Shown here: positions 25,500 through 34,209 of the stretch, piece after piece | How positions within the stretch are numbered: position 1 is the stretch's first letter | Layout of the letters: the number at the start of each line of letters is the position of its first letter | NCBI GenBank assembly: GCA_017428785.1 | Contig: JAFRQD010000006.1 | Span: 26,098 to 90,097, forward strand | From: Bacteroidaceae bacterium | Lineage (GTDB): Bacteria > Bacteroidota > Bacteroidia > Bacteroidales > Bacteroidaceae | Direction: 5' to 3' | DNA: 64,000 nucleotides | The notes under the pieces: model-generated | The model's input: only the letters and a program-made list of their open reading frames with translations | Database searches by the model: none | What the model was told of the DNA's origin: nothing | Translations under genes and position numbers: made by a program

Positions 25500-27335
25500 T
25501 TAGAGTTGCTGCATGTCGTAGAGGCGTTTGTAGTAGCCGTTCTTGGCGATGAGCTCGTCGTGGAGGCCGCTTTCCACTATCTCGCCTTCGTAGATGACGT
25601 GTATGATGTCGGCGTTCTTGATGGTGGAGAGGCGGTGTGCGATGGCTATTGTGGTGCGACTCTTCATGAGGCGGTCGAGTGCCTCCTGCACGAGGTGTTC
25701 GCTTTCGGTGTCGAGGGCGGATGTCGCCTCGTCGAGTATGAGGATCGGGGGGTTCTTGAGGATGGCTCGGGCGATGCTGACGCGCTGCCTCTGGCCACCT
25801 GAGAGCCTTCCGCCTCTGTCGCCGATGACGGTATTGTACCCGTTCTCTGTCTCCATGATGAAGTCGTGGGCGTTGGCTATCTTTGCCGCCTCGATGACTT
25901 GCTCCATTGTGGCGTTCTCCACACCGAAGGTGATGTTGTTGTAGAAGGTGTCGTTGAAGAGGATGGCTTCCTGGTTGACGTTGCCGATGAGGGCGCGCAG
26001 GTCGTGAATCCTCACGTCGCGGATGTCCTTGCCGTCGATGAGGATTTGTCCCTGCCTGACGTCGTGGTAGCGTGGTATCAGGTCCACGAGTGTGGATTTT
26101 CCCGAGCCGGACTGTCCGACGAGGGCTACGGTCTTGCCTTTCGGCACACGGAGGTTGATGTGTTTCAGCACGTCGCGGCCTTCGTTGTAGCAGAAGGAGA
26201 CGTCCCTCAGCTCCACCTCGTGTTCGAAGCTGTCCAGTGGCTCGGGCTCTGCCTTCTCCTTTATGGGGTTCTCCGCTTTCAGGATGTAGTCGATACGGTC
26301 CATGGAGGCGAGGCCGAGCGGAATCATGTAGGCCTGTCGTGTCAAGTCCTTGATGGGGTTGATGACGCTGTAGAGGATGACCATATAGAAGATGAAGGTG
26401 GAGGCGTCGATGAAGCCTTCTCCCTCCAGGATGAGCCAGCCTCCGAAGAGCAGCACGATGACGATGATGAGCGTGCCCATCGACTCCGACACCGGATGCG
26501 CCGCGTTGATGCGCATCATCATGCCTATCATGCCTTTGCGGAACTCGTTGTTGATATAGTTGAAGCGCCTGGCCATCTTGTCCTCGGCGATGAACGCCTT
26601 GACGATGCGCAGGCCGCTGAGTGTCTCCTCTATCTGCGCCATTATCTCGGAGAGCCCTGCCTGCACACTGGCCGACTGGTTCTTGAGTCTTTTCGTGACG
26701 GTGCCCATGAGCCAGGCTGCCGGAGGGGTGACGATGAGCACGAAGACGGTGAGCTGCCAACTGACGGTGAAGAGTGTGACGAAGCAGATGATGATGGCGA
26801 TGGGCTGCTGGATGAGGGTGGAGATGGCGGAGGTGACGGAGTTCTCCACGATCTGTATGTCGGTGCTCATGCGGACGATGATGTCGCCCTTCCTCTCTGC
26901 AGAGAAGAAGCTGAGCGGCAGCCTCATCACTTTGTTATACATATCCATGCGGATGTCGCGCACCACGCCTGTACTCAGCGGCATCATGATGTTGGATGCT
27001 CCCCAATAGCCGATACACTTCAGGCAGGTCATGAAGACCAGTATGCCGCCCATCAGGCACAGCGTCAGGAACGCCCCGTTCTGGGCTATCTGCTCCTGAA
27101 CCCAGGCGTAGGCATTGTTGACGATGAGGTCCTTGTTGAGCGTGCCCCAAGTCCACTCTTTGTAGGAATAGACGTTCTGGTCTATCTTGAAGAGGATGTT
27201 GAGGATGGGGATGAGCACTACGAAGGAGAACACGTTGAGCCACTGTGCCACGAAGTTGAGCACGATGGACCAGACGATATACATCTTGTAGGGCCGGAAG
27301 TATCTTTTTACTATGTCGAGAAATTGCTTTATCAT
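25500..27335 (-). CDS. MsbA-like ABC transporter, ATP-binding and permease
   Basis: A half-transporter with fused membrane and ATPase domains, 611 residues, probably flipping lipid A-core or a lipid-linked glycan across the inner membrane as a homodimer. About six transmembrane helices lie in residues 20-320. The ATPase shows Walker A (ALVGQSGSGKSTLVDLIPRY), the ABC signature (GGRLSGGQRQRVSIARAI), Walker B (ILILDEATSALD) and the switch histidine (IAIAHRLSTI). Its place at the head of the glycosyltransferase operon supports glycolipid export; drug export by the same fold is the alternative. Confidence 0.9.
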   Translation of the reverse strand: MIKQFLDIVKRYFRPYKMYIVWSIVLNFVAQWLNVFSFVVLIPILNILFKIDQNVYSYKEWTWGTLNKDLIVNNAYAWVQEQIAQNGAFLTLCLMGGILVFMTCLKCIGYWGASNIMMPLSTGVVRDIRMDMYNKVMRLPLSFFSAERKGDIIVRMSTDIQIVENSVTSAISTLIQQPIAIIICFVTLFTVSWQLTVFVLIVTPPAAWLMGTVTKRLKNQSASVQAGLSEIMAQIEETLSGLRIVKAFIAEDKMARRFNYINNEFRKGMIGMMMRINAAHPVSESMGTLIIVIVLLFGGWLILEGEGFIDASTFIFYMVILYSVINPIKDLTRQAYMIPLGLASMDRIDYILKAENPIKEKAEPEPLDSFEHEVELRDVSFCYNEGRDVLKHINLRVPKGKTVALVGQSGSGKSTLVDLIPRYHDVRQGQILIDGKDIRDVRIHDLRALIGNVNQEAILFNDTFYNNITFGVENATMEQVIEAAKIANAHDFIMETENGYNTVIGDRGGRLSGGQRQRVSIARAILKNPPILILDEATSALDTESEHLVQEALDRLMKSRTTIAIAHRLSTIKNADIIHVIYEGEIVESGLHDELIAKNGYYKRLYDMQQL

Positions 27336-27387
27336 GCTGATTTCTAATACTCTGTACTGTCTTCATTTTTGCCTGCAAGGGGCGTTG

Positions 27388-27475
27388 AAAACGCCGGCTG
27401 CGGCGTTGGCAATCGCCGCGTGCGGCGTTGGTCATTTCCGCGTGCGGCGTTGGCCATCCCCGCACGCGGCGTTTT
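27388..27475 (-). repeat. family A array (A5), overlapping the LtaS-like gene
   Basis: Four cores, minus orientation, bounded by AAAACGCCGG and GCGGCGTTTT. The LtaS-like reading frame ends inside it at 27432. Confidence 0.92.
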
Positions 27476-29351
27476 CAAGCATCTCTGGCAGCTGGTCGTA
27501 ACTGCTTTGCAAGAGGGCTTTGGCACGCATGATGCGAAGGCCGCCGTCGGCCGGCTGCTCCATCATCACCGCATCGCCGTCGATGTCGTATATGCTGGTG
27601 CCAGTGCTGTCGGCAAACAGTATGCCGGCAGGCCAGTTGCAATAGACGAAGGGATATGTGTAGGTGCGGCTCAGCACATTGCGGCTCCAGCGGTATTCTT
27701 CGTGACGGATGCCCATCTGGGAGAGCAAGGTGGCCGCTATGTCGCTCTGATTCATGAGGACCTGCATCCTGCGCGGCTCGCGTATGGCTCCGCCGGTCCA
27801 GAGCATCGGGGCACGGAAGAAACCCGGGTCTTTGTAACTCTGCCTGTAGAGGAACCCGTGGTCGGGAATCATGATGACGAGCAGGCTGTCCCATTGCGGC
27901 AGCTGCCGCAGGGTGTCTATCATGCAGGAGATGCTGTAGTCGGTATAGGCGAAGGCATTGAGCTTCTCGTCGTCCAGGCGGTGATAGGGCACGTCCCACG
28001 GCTCGTGGCTGGACAGCGTCTGCGCCACCAGGAAGTGGTGCCCCTCGTCCCAGCCTTTTATAAGTTGGCAGGCCTTCTGCAGGACGATGCTGTCCGGCAT
28101 ACCCCAGGCGCCACCCTCGGACTCCCCTCCACTCCCACTTGCAGGGGAAGGGTCTATACTCGTCTCCTTGGAAGAGAGAAATTGGGAGAGGGTCTGTAGG
28201 GCCTTGTCGTCGTAGAGGTTCTGGAACTCCACATCCTCCAGGAACTGGCGCTTGCCCATGTTCGTCATCGCTCCGCCGTAGATGTAGCCCGTCTCATAGC
28301 CCTCTCTGCCTAAGCTTCGGGCAAGGGAAGGCAGTGCGCCGTGCATCTCGGTTTGCCGCATCAGTCCGATGTCGGCATAGCTCAGCCAGCCGCAGAAAGC
28401 CGAGACGGTGCCGCGGTCGGTCCGGAAAGAGTTGCTGAAATAGTTCTCCCAGAAGATGCCTTGGGGGATGAGGCGGCTCCAGCCTGGCGCCACATCAGGC
28501 AATCCGCCCAGCTCCCGCACGAAGCGACTGCCGAAACTCTCGATGAAAACGACCAGAATGTCGGGCCGCGAGGTCAGGAGAAGGGTGTCCTGTATGTCGT
28601 CGGCCGGCTCGGGATAGAGCCCTCGGAACAGGTCGGAACGTTCCGCCTCAGGCAGTAATTCGTATCGCCCCGCGTAATCATCCGACAGGCGAACGCTGCG
28701 GACAAAAGCATAGACGGGATTGACGGCAGCATGGTCGGCCAGCTGTGTGGGATGAGGCTTGCGGGTATAGACGTCGCCCTGATGCATGAAGCACAGCCCC
28801 GAGACAAGCAGGAAGATCCAGATGATGCTGATGTTGCGCATCCAGAGGCGCTCGGTATGTCCGTTCGGAAGCGTCTTCGGCGTAAGCAGGAAGCAGGGAA
28901 TAATCGTCCACAAGGCAAGCAAAAGGAAGAGCCCTGCGCGTATCAGGATGTAAGAGAGGCTGACGCTATTGGTGGCGCCTTCGGGCGAAGCGGCATAACT
29001 CAGCACGACCATTCCCAGCTTGAACTGCCAGTACTCATACATCACGGCATCTGCCACAATGATGGCTGCCACAGCCAGTCCCATCACGATATAGTAGGGA
29101 GAGAGCCACGCCCTGAGCCTCAACCCGGGACGACGCAAGGCAAGCAATCCGACCAGCCAAGGCACGACGAGCAACCAGGCGGCAACCATGAGGTCGTGCC
29201 CCACGAAGCCTCGCCAGCAAGCACCCGCCGCATCGGCCAAAGAGAGCGGCTCCACACACCTGTTGTTCAAGATGAACCCCACCCTGCCTATCAGGAAAAC
29301 GATAAGCAGATGACAGTAGAGGTACTCCAGAAAGTGTATGCTTCGCTTCAT
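27432..29351 (-). CDS. LtaS/phosphoethanolamine-transferase-like membrane sulfatase-fold protein
   Basis: The 639 residues have an N-terminal membrane part (about five helices up to residue 190) and a periplasmic alkaline-phosphatase-fold domain: LVVFIESFGSRFVRE, the nucleophile region NSFRTDRGTVSAF (Thr), AQTLSSHEPWDVPYH and VIMIPDHGFLY. Family members transfer phosphoglycerol or phosphoethanolamine to surface polymers, which fits the locus. Two oddities: residues about 393-425 (ETSIDPSPASGSGGESEGGA) look like translated family E repeat, and the last residues (ENAACGDGQRRTRK) are translated array A5, so the native C-terminus has been overwritten. Confidence 0.85.
   Translation of the reverse strand: MKRSIHFLEYLYCHLLIVFLIGRVGFILNNRCVEPLSLADAAGACWRGFVGHDLMVAAWLLVVPWLVGLLALRRPGLRLRAWLSPYYIVMGLAVAAIIVADAVMYEYWQFKLGMVVLSYAASPEGATNSVSLSYILIRAGLFLLLALWTIIPCFLLTPKTLPNGHTERLWMRNISIIWIFLLVSGLCFMHQGDVYTRKPHPTQLADHAAVNPVYAFVRSVRLSDDYAGRYELLPEAERSDLFRGLYPEPADDIQDTLLLTSRPDILVVFIESFGSRFVRELGGLPDVAPGWSRLIPQGIFWENYFSNSFRTDRGTVSAFCGWLSYADIGLMRQTEMHGALPSLARSLGREGYETGYIYGGAMTNMGKRQFLEDVEFQNLYDDKALQTLSQFLSSKETSIDPSPASGSGGESEGGAWGMPDSIVLQKACQLIKGWDEGHHFLVAQTLSSHEPWDVPYHRLDDEKLNAFAYTDYSISCMIDTLRQLPQWDSLLVIMIPDHGFLYRQSYKDPGFFRAPMLWTGGAIREPRRMQVLMNQSDIAATLLSQMGIRHEEYRWSRNVLSRTYTYPFVYCNWPAGILFADSTGTSIYDIDGDAVMMEQPADGGLRIMRAKALLQSSYDQLPEMLENAACGDGQRRTRK
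28113..28155. repeat. family E repeat inside the LtaS-like gene
   Basis: GACTCCCCTCCACTCCCACT followed by TGCAGGGGAAGGG, read in frame by the minus-strand gene as a Ser/Gly-rich insert. Confidence 0.55.
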
Positions 29352-29368
29352 GTCATTTGTTCTTTTTT

Positions 29369-29445
29369 TCCTAGGGCTTCCTAGGGTTTCCTAGGGCTTC
29401 CTAGGGTTTCCTAGGCTTTCCTGGGATATTCTAGGGCTTTCCTCG
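29369..29445. repeat. 10-bp tandem repeat containing CCTAGG
   Basis: About seven copies of TTCCTAGGG(C/T), alternating CTTCCTAGGG and TTTCCTAGGG and decaying towards the right. It fills the gap between the start of the LtaS-like gene and the end of the RNase H gene. Confidence 0.9.
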
Positions 29446-29446
29446 G

Positions 29447-29908
29447 TTATTTTCTCCCAAAGTCGGCGGGTATCTCGCCCCACTCTTCGGTGTTCCACTT
29501 CACGACCTCCGCGTGCCTGGGGTTCTGCCAGAGCCAGTTCTCGGCGCGTATGACGAGGTCGAGCACCTGCGCCGTCTGGGCATCGCGCTTCAGCGTGGTC
29601 TTTGCTTTCTTGTTCCTCACCCAGGCCATTCCGCTGATGCTGTCGCTATATACCTTCATCTGCCAGCCGTTCTTCTTGATGAGGGCGAGGGCATGGACGA
29701 TGGCAAGGAACTCGCCTATGTTGTTCGTGCCGGGTATCGGCCCAAAGTGGAAGAGGCGCTGCTCGTTGCCGAGATAGACGCCCTGATACTCCATCGCCCC
29801 CGGATTCCCGCTGCAGCCTGCATCGACTGCTATGGCGTTGAAGTCAACCTTGCCCTTCAGAAGTTCATAGTCCATAGTCCATAGTTCATAGTTATCAGCC
29901 TTGCACAT
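29447..29908 (-). CDS. RNase H family protein
   Basis: Cleaves RNA in RNA-DNA hybrids. The catalytic carboxylates are in AIAVDAGCSGNPGAM (Asp), NNIGEFLAIVHAL (Glu), VYSDSISGMAWV (Asp) and the C-terminal EIPADFGRK (Asp). Bacteroidetes homologues commonly carry an N-terminal viroplasmin-type hybrid-binding domain; here the domain is missing and the 20 residues before VDFNAIAVD come from simple repeats (TATGGACTATGAAC). The ATG at 29908 is the best available start, 37 bp after argS; a start at 29875 is possible. Confidence 0.8.
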   Translation of the reverse strand: MCKADNYELWTMDYELLKGKVDFNAIAVDAGCSGNPGAMEYQGVYLGNEQRLFHFGPIPGTNNIGEFLAIVHALALIKKNGWQMKVYSDSISGMAWVRNKKAKTTLKRDAQTAQVLDLVIRAENWLWQNPRHAEVVKWNTEEWGEIPADFGRK

Positions 29909-29942
29909 TCCTCTCTCTTCGGGGGAGGGATGTGGAGGGGGC
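29906..29942. repeat. family E hairpin between argS and the RNase H gene
   Basis: CCTCTCTCTTCGGGGGAGGG followed by ATGTGGAGGGGGC. It is an imperfect C-tract/G-tract hairpin. Confidence 0.5.
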
Positions 29943-29945
29943 TTC

Positions 29946-31739
29946 CTACATCCGCTCGGGCACCTCGATGCCAAGCAAGCCCATGCCGTTCTTGACGACT
30001 TGTCCGACGGCTGCCGAGAGGACGATGCGCAAGTGGCGCTTCTTCTCGTCTTCTTCGTGGAGGACGCTGAAGTCGTGGTAGAATTGGTTATACTCCTTGA
30101 CGAGGTCGTAACAATAGTTGGCGATGCAGCTCGGGTTATAGTCCTGTCCTGCCTGACGCACCGCGGTCTCGAAGCCTTGCAGGCGCTGGATGAGGCTGAT
30201 TTCCTTCTCGGCAAGTTCTGTTTGTTGCGTTGACAACGCAACAGACGGGACGCCGCCTGCCTTGCGGAGGATGCTTCTGATGCGGGCGTAGGTGTACTGG
30301 ATGAACGGTCCCGTATTGCCGTTGAAGTCGATGCTCTCTTCGGGATTGAAGAGCATGTTCTTGCGTGCATCCACTTTGAGGATGAAGTATTTGAGAGCGC
30401 CCATGCCGACGATGCGTGCTATCTCCTGCGCTTCCTGCTCGCTTATGCCTTCGAGCTTGTTGACTTTGTCGGCCGAGAGTTCCTTCGCGTCCTGTATCAT
30501 GGTGGCTATCAGGTCGTCGGCATCGACTACGGTGCCTTCCCTGCTCTTCATCTTGCCGTTCGGCAGTTCCACCATTCCGTAGGAGAAGTGCACGAGGTCC
30601 TTGCCCCACTTGAAGCCCAGCTTGTCGAGCAGTATGGAGAGCACCTGGAAGTGGTAGTTCTGCTCGTTGCCCACGACGTATATCATCTTGTCGATGGGAT
30701 AGTCCTGGAAGCGCAGCTTGGCTGTTCCTATGTCTTGGGTCATATAGACGCTGGTGCCGTCGGAGCGGAGCAGTAGCTTCTCGTCGAGGCCTTCCTTCGT
30801 GAGGTCTGCCCAGACGCTCCCGTCGTCGCGACGATAGAAGAGGCCCTTGGCGAGTCCTTCCTCCACTTTCTCCTTGCCTTCGAGGTATGTCTCGCTTTCA
30901 TAGTATATCTTGTCGAAGGAGACGCCCAGCGCCTTGTATGTCTCGTCGAAGCCAGCATAGACCCATTCGTTCATCTGCCTCCAGAGGCCGCGCACCTCGG
31001 GGTCGTTCTGCTCCCACTTGACGAGCATCTCGTGGGCCTCCTTGATGAGCGGTGCCTCCTGCTTGGCCTGTTCCTCGTCCATGCCTTGAGCCATCAGCTC
31101 CTTCACTTCCTCGCGATAGTGTTTGTCGAAGGCCACATAGTAGTCGCCGATGAGGTGGTCGCCCTTCTTGCCGGAGGTCTCGGGCGTCTCGCCGTTGCCC
31201 CACTTGAGCCAGGCCAGCATGGACTTGCAGATGTGTATGCCGCGGTCGTTCACGATGTTGGTCTTGACCACTTTGTTGCCGTTGGCCTCCATCACTTGCG
31301 CCAGCGCCCAGCCCAGCAGATTGTTGCGGACATGGCCGAGATGGAGGGGTTTGTTGGTGTTCGGCGAAGAGTATTCTATCATGACGAGCGGGCTGTGGTC
31401 GGTGACGGGGGTGAAGCCGAACTTCGGGTTCGCGTAGATGTCCTGCAGCATCTCAATCCACTGGCGGGAACTGATGCTGAGGTTGAGGAAGCCCTTCACG
31501 GCATTGAACTTGCTGACCACCTCGGGAAGTCGCTCCACGAGGCGCTCGCCTATTTCCATCGCCGTAGCGTCGGGAGCCTTGTGGCTCATCCTGGTAAAGG
31601 GAAAGACGACAATGGTGATTTGTCCTTCAAACTCGGGCCTGGTCTGCTGCAGCTGCACCATGCTGTCGGGCACCTGCTGCCCGTAGAGCTCCTCCACAAT
31701 GGCCTTCACGGCCTCGGTTATCTTGCTTTCTATTTTCAT
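29946..31739 (-). CDS. argS: arginyl-tRNA synthetase
   Basis: Class I aminoacyl-tRNA synthetase that charges tRNA-Arg. The 597 residues show the HIGH-type motif in NTNKPLHLGHVRNNLLGWAL and the KMSK-type region in GKMKSREGTVVDADDL, typical for the enzyme, and the C-terminal DALR domain with YARIRSILRKAG. The length agrees with the family. A TACCTTTG box lies 35 bp upstream at 31774-31781, so it starts the transcript that may run on into the RNase H gene. Confidence 0.95.
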   Translation of the reverse strand: MKIESKITEAVKAIVEELYGQQVPDSMVQLQQTRPEFEGQITIVVFPFTRMSHKAPDATAMEIGERLVERLPEVVSKFNAVKGFLNLSISSRQWIEMLQDIYANPKFGFTPVTDHSPLVMIEYSSPNTNKPLHLGHVRNNLLGWALAQVMEANGNKVVKTNIVNDRGIHICKSMLAWLKWGNGETPETSGKKGDHLIGDYYVAFDKHYREEVKELMAQGMDEEQAKQEAPLIKEAHEMLVKWEQNDPEVRGLWRQMNEWVYAGFDETYKALGVSFDKIYYESETYLEGKEKVEEGLAKGLFYRRDDGSVWADLTKEGLDEKLLLRSDGTSVYMTQDIGTAKLRFQDYPIDKMIYVVGNEQNYHFQVLSILLDKLGFKWGKDLVHFSYGMVELPNGKMKSREGTVVDADDLIATMIQDAKELSADKVNKLEGISEQEAQEIARIVGMGALKYFILKVDARKNMLFNPEESIDFNGNTGPFIQYTYARIRSILRKAGGVPSVALSTQQTELAEKEISLIQRLQGFETAVRQAGQDYNPSCIANYCYDLVKEYNQFYHDFSVLHEEDEKKRHLRIVLSAAVGQVVKNGMGLLGIEVPERM

Positions 31740-31773
31740 ACGCTATTCCTTATTATTATATAATATGCGGGTG

Positions 31774-31781
31774 CAAAGGTA
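31774..31781 (-). promoter_or_regulatory. TAnnTTTG -7 box for argS
   Basis: TACCTTTG on the minus strand, 35 bp before the argS start codon. Confidence 0.6.
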
Positions 31782-31969
31782 CGAATAAGCGAGCGAAATA
31801 CAAAAGGAAAAGCTAAGTTTTTTCCTTTTTATTCCCGAGCGAGAGTACTTTCGACGAAGTCAAAGATACGAAATAAAGTTGAAAGATGAAAGACGAAAGA
31901 TGAAAGTTTTTCGCTTGCCGCCCTAAAATCGTTGACTTATAGCAACTTATCATTCTCTGTAAAGCGCAC

Positions 31970-32058
31970 AAAAACGCCGCACGCGGCGATGCCCAACGCC
32001 GCACGCGGGGATTGCCAACGCCGCACGCGGAATTTGCCATCGCCGCACGCGGCGTTTT
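31970..32058 (+). repeat. family A array (A6)
   Basis: Four cores bounded by AAAAACGCCGC and GCGGCGTTTT. The outer hairpin CCCCTACAGGGG lies to the right at 32064-32075. It lies downstream of bcp. The rest of the 31.74-32.16 kb gap shows nothing beyond the argS promoter and AT-rich sequence. Confidence 0.93.
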
Positions 32059-32158
32059 CAAGGCCCCTACAGGGGGGTAAAAACCAGGGCTCGCTCCCAA
32101 CCTTTTCGTCACCAAGTAGAAGAGGCAGAGAGGCTCGGTCCGGCGGGCCAAGAAGGCT

Positions 32159-32608
32159 TCAGCCGAGTATCTGGGCGGCGTGCTCCTTTGTGTTGACCTG
32201 CTTGCCGGAGAAGATTTTCTCGATGACGCCCTCCTCGTTGATGATGAATGTGGTGCGTATGGTGCCCATCGATTTCCGGCCGCACATCACCTTCTCTCCC
32301 CAAGCGCCCATCGCCTCGAGGAGCGTCTTGTCCACATCGGCTATCAACGGGAAAGGCAGCGCGTGCTTCTCCTTGAACTTCTGATGCGAAGCGGCGGAGT
32401 CCTTGCTCACGCCCACCACCTCGTAGCCGGCACCTTGCAGCTCGCCGTAGCGGTCGCGCAGGCTGCAAGCCTCGGCCGTGCAGCCGCTCGTGTTGTCCTT
32501 CGGATAGAAATAGAGCACCAGTTTCCTGCCCTTATAGTCACTCAGACGGATGTCCCGTCCCTGTTCGTCCTTGCCCAGAACCTCTGGAGCACGCTCTCCA
32601 ATCTTCAT
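32159..32608 (-). CDS. bcp: thioredoxin-dependent peroxiredoxin (BCP type)
   Basis: Reduces hydrogen and organic peroxides in the cytoplasm using thioredoxin. The 149 residues match the family: LYFYPKDNTSGCTAEACSLR holds the peroxidatic cysteine with the resolving cysteine five residues later, then GVSKDSAASHQKFKEKHALP and RTTFIINEEGVIEK. A TATCTTTG box sits 29 bp upstream. The gene ends in the region of array A6. Confidence 0.94.
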   Translation of the reverse strand: MKIGERAPEVLGKDEQGRDIRLSDYKGRKLVLYFYPKDNTSGCTAEACSLRDRYGELQGAGYEVVGVSKDSAASHQKFKEKHALPFPLIADVDKTLLEAMGAWGEKVMCGRKSMGTIRTTFIINEEGVIEKIFSGKQVNTKEHAAQILG

Positions 32609-32636
32609 AATTATGCCTTTATATGTTAATATGCCG

Positions 32637-32644
32637 CAAAGATA
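32637..32644 (-). promoter_or_regulatory. TAnnTTTG -7 box for bcp
   Basis: TATCTTTG on the minus strand, 29 bp before the start codon. It is about 54 bp from the divergent box at 32698. Confidence 0.55.
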
Positions 32645-32697
32645 CTAAATAAAGTTGAAAGATTAAAGATGAAAGGCGAAATATAGGAGTTTTTTCA

Positions 32698-32705
32698 TAT
32701 CTTTG
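32698..32705 (+). promoter_or_regulatory. TAnnTTTG -7 box for the secreted protein gene
   Basis: TATCTTTG, 33 bp before the ATG at 32738. Confidence 0.55.
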
Positions 32706-32737
32706 CATCCGAAAAGCAATACCTAAAACGAAACGCG

Positions 32738-33610
32738 ATGAAAAGGTTCTTTTTGATGAGCACCCTGCTGCTCGCCGCAATGCTGGTCTGCGCTCAGACC
32801 AAGATTGCGCCCAACATGAAGAAGGGCATGAAGAAGGTGTATGTGACGGAAGCCACCATAGGCGCTCCCTCGAATCCGTCAACGACAATCACTGCTGAGA
32901 CGGTCTACGAGGTGGTGGATGCCACGCCCGACGGCTACATCCTGGACGTCTATGTGACCGATGTGAAGACCAATGCGAAGGATGCCGAAAGCCGCATCTA
33001 TTCCCTCGCCACAGAGATGCTGAAGGATGTCCACACCAAATACTTGACCGACAAAGACGGCAAAGTGACACAGATACTGAATGCCGAGGAAGGGAAGAAG
33101 CACATAAGCGAGATGCTCGACAACGTGCTCGCCGAAGTGCCTCAGCTGGACAAGGCAAAAGCCGATGAAATAAAAAAGCAACTGACAGGCGAGGTGAATG
33201 ACAAGTCGCTCCTGGAAAGCATGCACATCAGCACAAGTCCGCTGACGCTGAACGGCAAGACCATCAGCACAGGCACCGAGGAGGAATACAACACCGAGCA
33301 GGGCATCAAGATGAAGCGCACATACACGGTGGTCGACAAGAGCAAAATCCAAAGCTCTGCCACCATCAACATGAACGCCGACGACATGAAGAAGATGGTG
33401 TCGGGACTCGTGGAGAAACTCCTCCCCAACCAGTCCGGCAATCTCATGGACATGTTCGGCTCGCTGATAGGCAACCTGAAGATAGACGCCTCGGAAAGCG
33501 CCGACTATACCTTCCAGAAGGACGGCTGGATAAAGAGCATCACGTCGGAAATGAGCTATAGCGTAATGGGCACTTCCTTCAAGATGAACCAAAAGGTCTC
33601 CCTCAAATGA
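32738..33610 (+). CDS. secreted protein of unknown function
   Basis: I do not recognise a family with confidence. The 290 residues begin with a signal peptide (MKRFFLMSTLLLAAMLVCAQ) cleaved probably after CAQ. The mature part is polar and lysine-rich, without cysteine or membrane segments, and reads like the beta-rich periplasmic or outer-surface proteins common in Bacteroidetes. The stop overlaps the start of the next gene as ATGA, so the two secreted proteins are made together and may work together. Confidence 0.7.
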   Translation: MKRFFLMSTLLLAAMLVCAQTKIAPNMKKGMKKVYVTEATIGAPSNPSTTITAETVYEVVDATPDGYILDVYVTDVKTNAKDAESRIYSLATEMLKDVHTKYLTDKDGKVTQILNAEEGKKHISEMLDNVLAEVPQLDKAKADEIKKQLTGEVNDKSLLESMHISTSPLTLNGKTISTGTEEEYNTEQGIKMKRTYTVVDKSKIQSSATINMNADDMKKMVSGLVEKLLPNQSGNLMDMFGSLIGNLKIDASESADYTFQKDGWIKSITSEMSYSVMGTSFKMNQKVSLK

Positions 33611-34092
33611 AACATTTGCTCATAGCCCTGCTGACGGCGCTCTCGCTGCAGGCCGTCGCACAGGTGGAGGCGCCAAAGCAGACGCCACAGCTGGAATTCG
33701 CCATGCAGCTGAAGGTCACCACAGGCGAAGCCTACTCTTGTGGGGAAACCCAGCACGGCCAGCGCATCGTCATCCCTATTACGGGCGGCACATTCGAAGG
33801 GCCGAAGCTGAAGGGCACCATCCTGAACGGCGGAGCGGACTACCAGCTGGTCAACAAAGCCCTGGGCCGCACGGAGCTGGAGGCCATATACTGTATCCGG
33901 ACGGACGACGGCATCTGCATCCACGTCCGCAACCGCGGCATCATCGCCGAAGGCTATTTCAAGTGCGCCCCTCAGTTCGAAGCGCCTGCCGACAGCAAGT
34001 ACGCCTGGCTCAACAACGCCCTGTTCGTCTGCTCTCCCGACTGGACACAACAGTTCCAGGGCATCGTCCTGAACGTCTGGCTGGTGAAGTGA
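33607..34092 (+). CDS. DUF3237 family secreted protein
   Basis: The 161 residues start with a signal peptide (MKHLLIALLTALSLQAVAQ). The rest matches DUF3237: IVIPITGGTFEGPKLKGTIL, then GGADYQLVNKALGRTELEAI, and the closing FVCSPDWTQQFQGIVLNVW. Function is unknown; the family is a small beta-barrel fold. The start overlaps the stop of the gene before it by 4 bp. Array A7 begins on the last base of the stop codon. Confidence 0.85.
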   Translation: MKHLLIALLTALSLQAVAQVEAPKQTPQLEFAMQLKVTTGEAYSCGETQHGQRIVIPITGGTFEGPKLKGTILNGGADYQLVNKALGRTELEAIYCIRTDDGICIHVRNRGIIAEGYFKCAPQFEAPADSKYAWLNNALFVCSPDWTQQFQGIVLNVWLVK

Positions 34093-34181
34093 AAAAACGC
34101 CGCGTGCGGGGATTGCCAACGCCGCACGCGGAAATGACCAACGCCGCACGCGGAAATTGCAATCCCCGCACGCGGCGTTTT
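34092..34181 (+). repeat. family A array (A7)
   Basis: Four cores bounded by AAAAAACGCCGCGTGCGG and CCGCACGCGGCGTTTT. It sits between the convergent DUF3237 and murQ genes. Confidence 0.93.
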
Positions 34182-34209
34182 ATGATGCCGCCAGGGGAAT
34201 CGTATCTCT

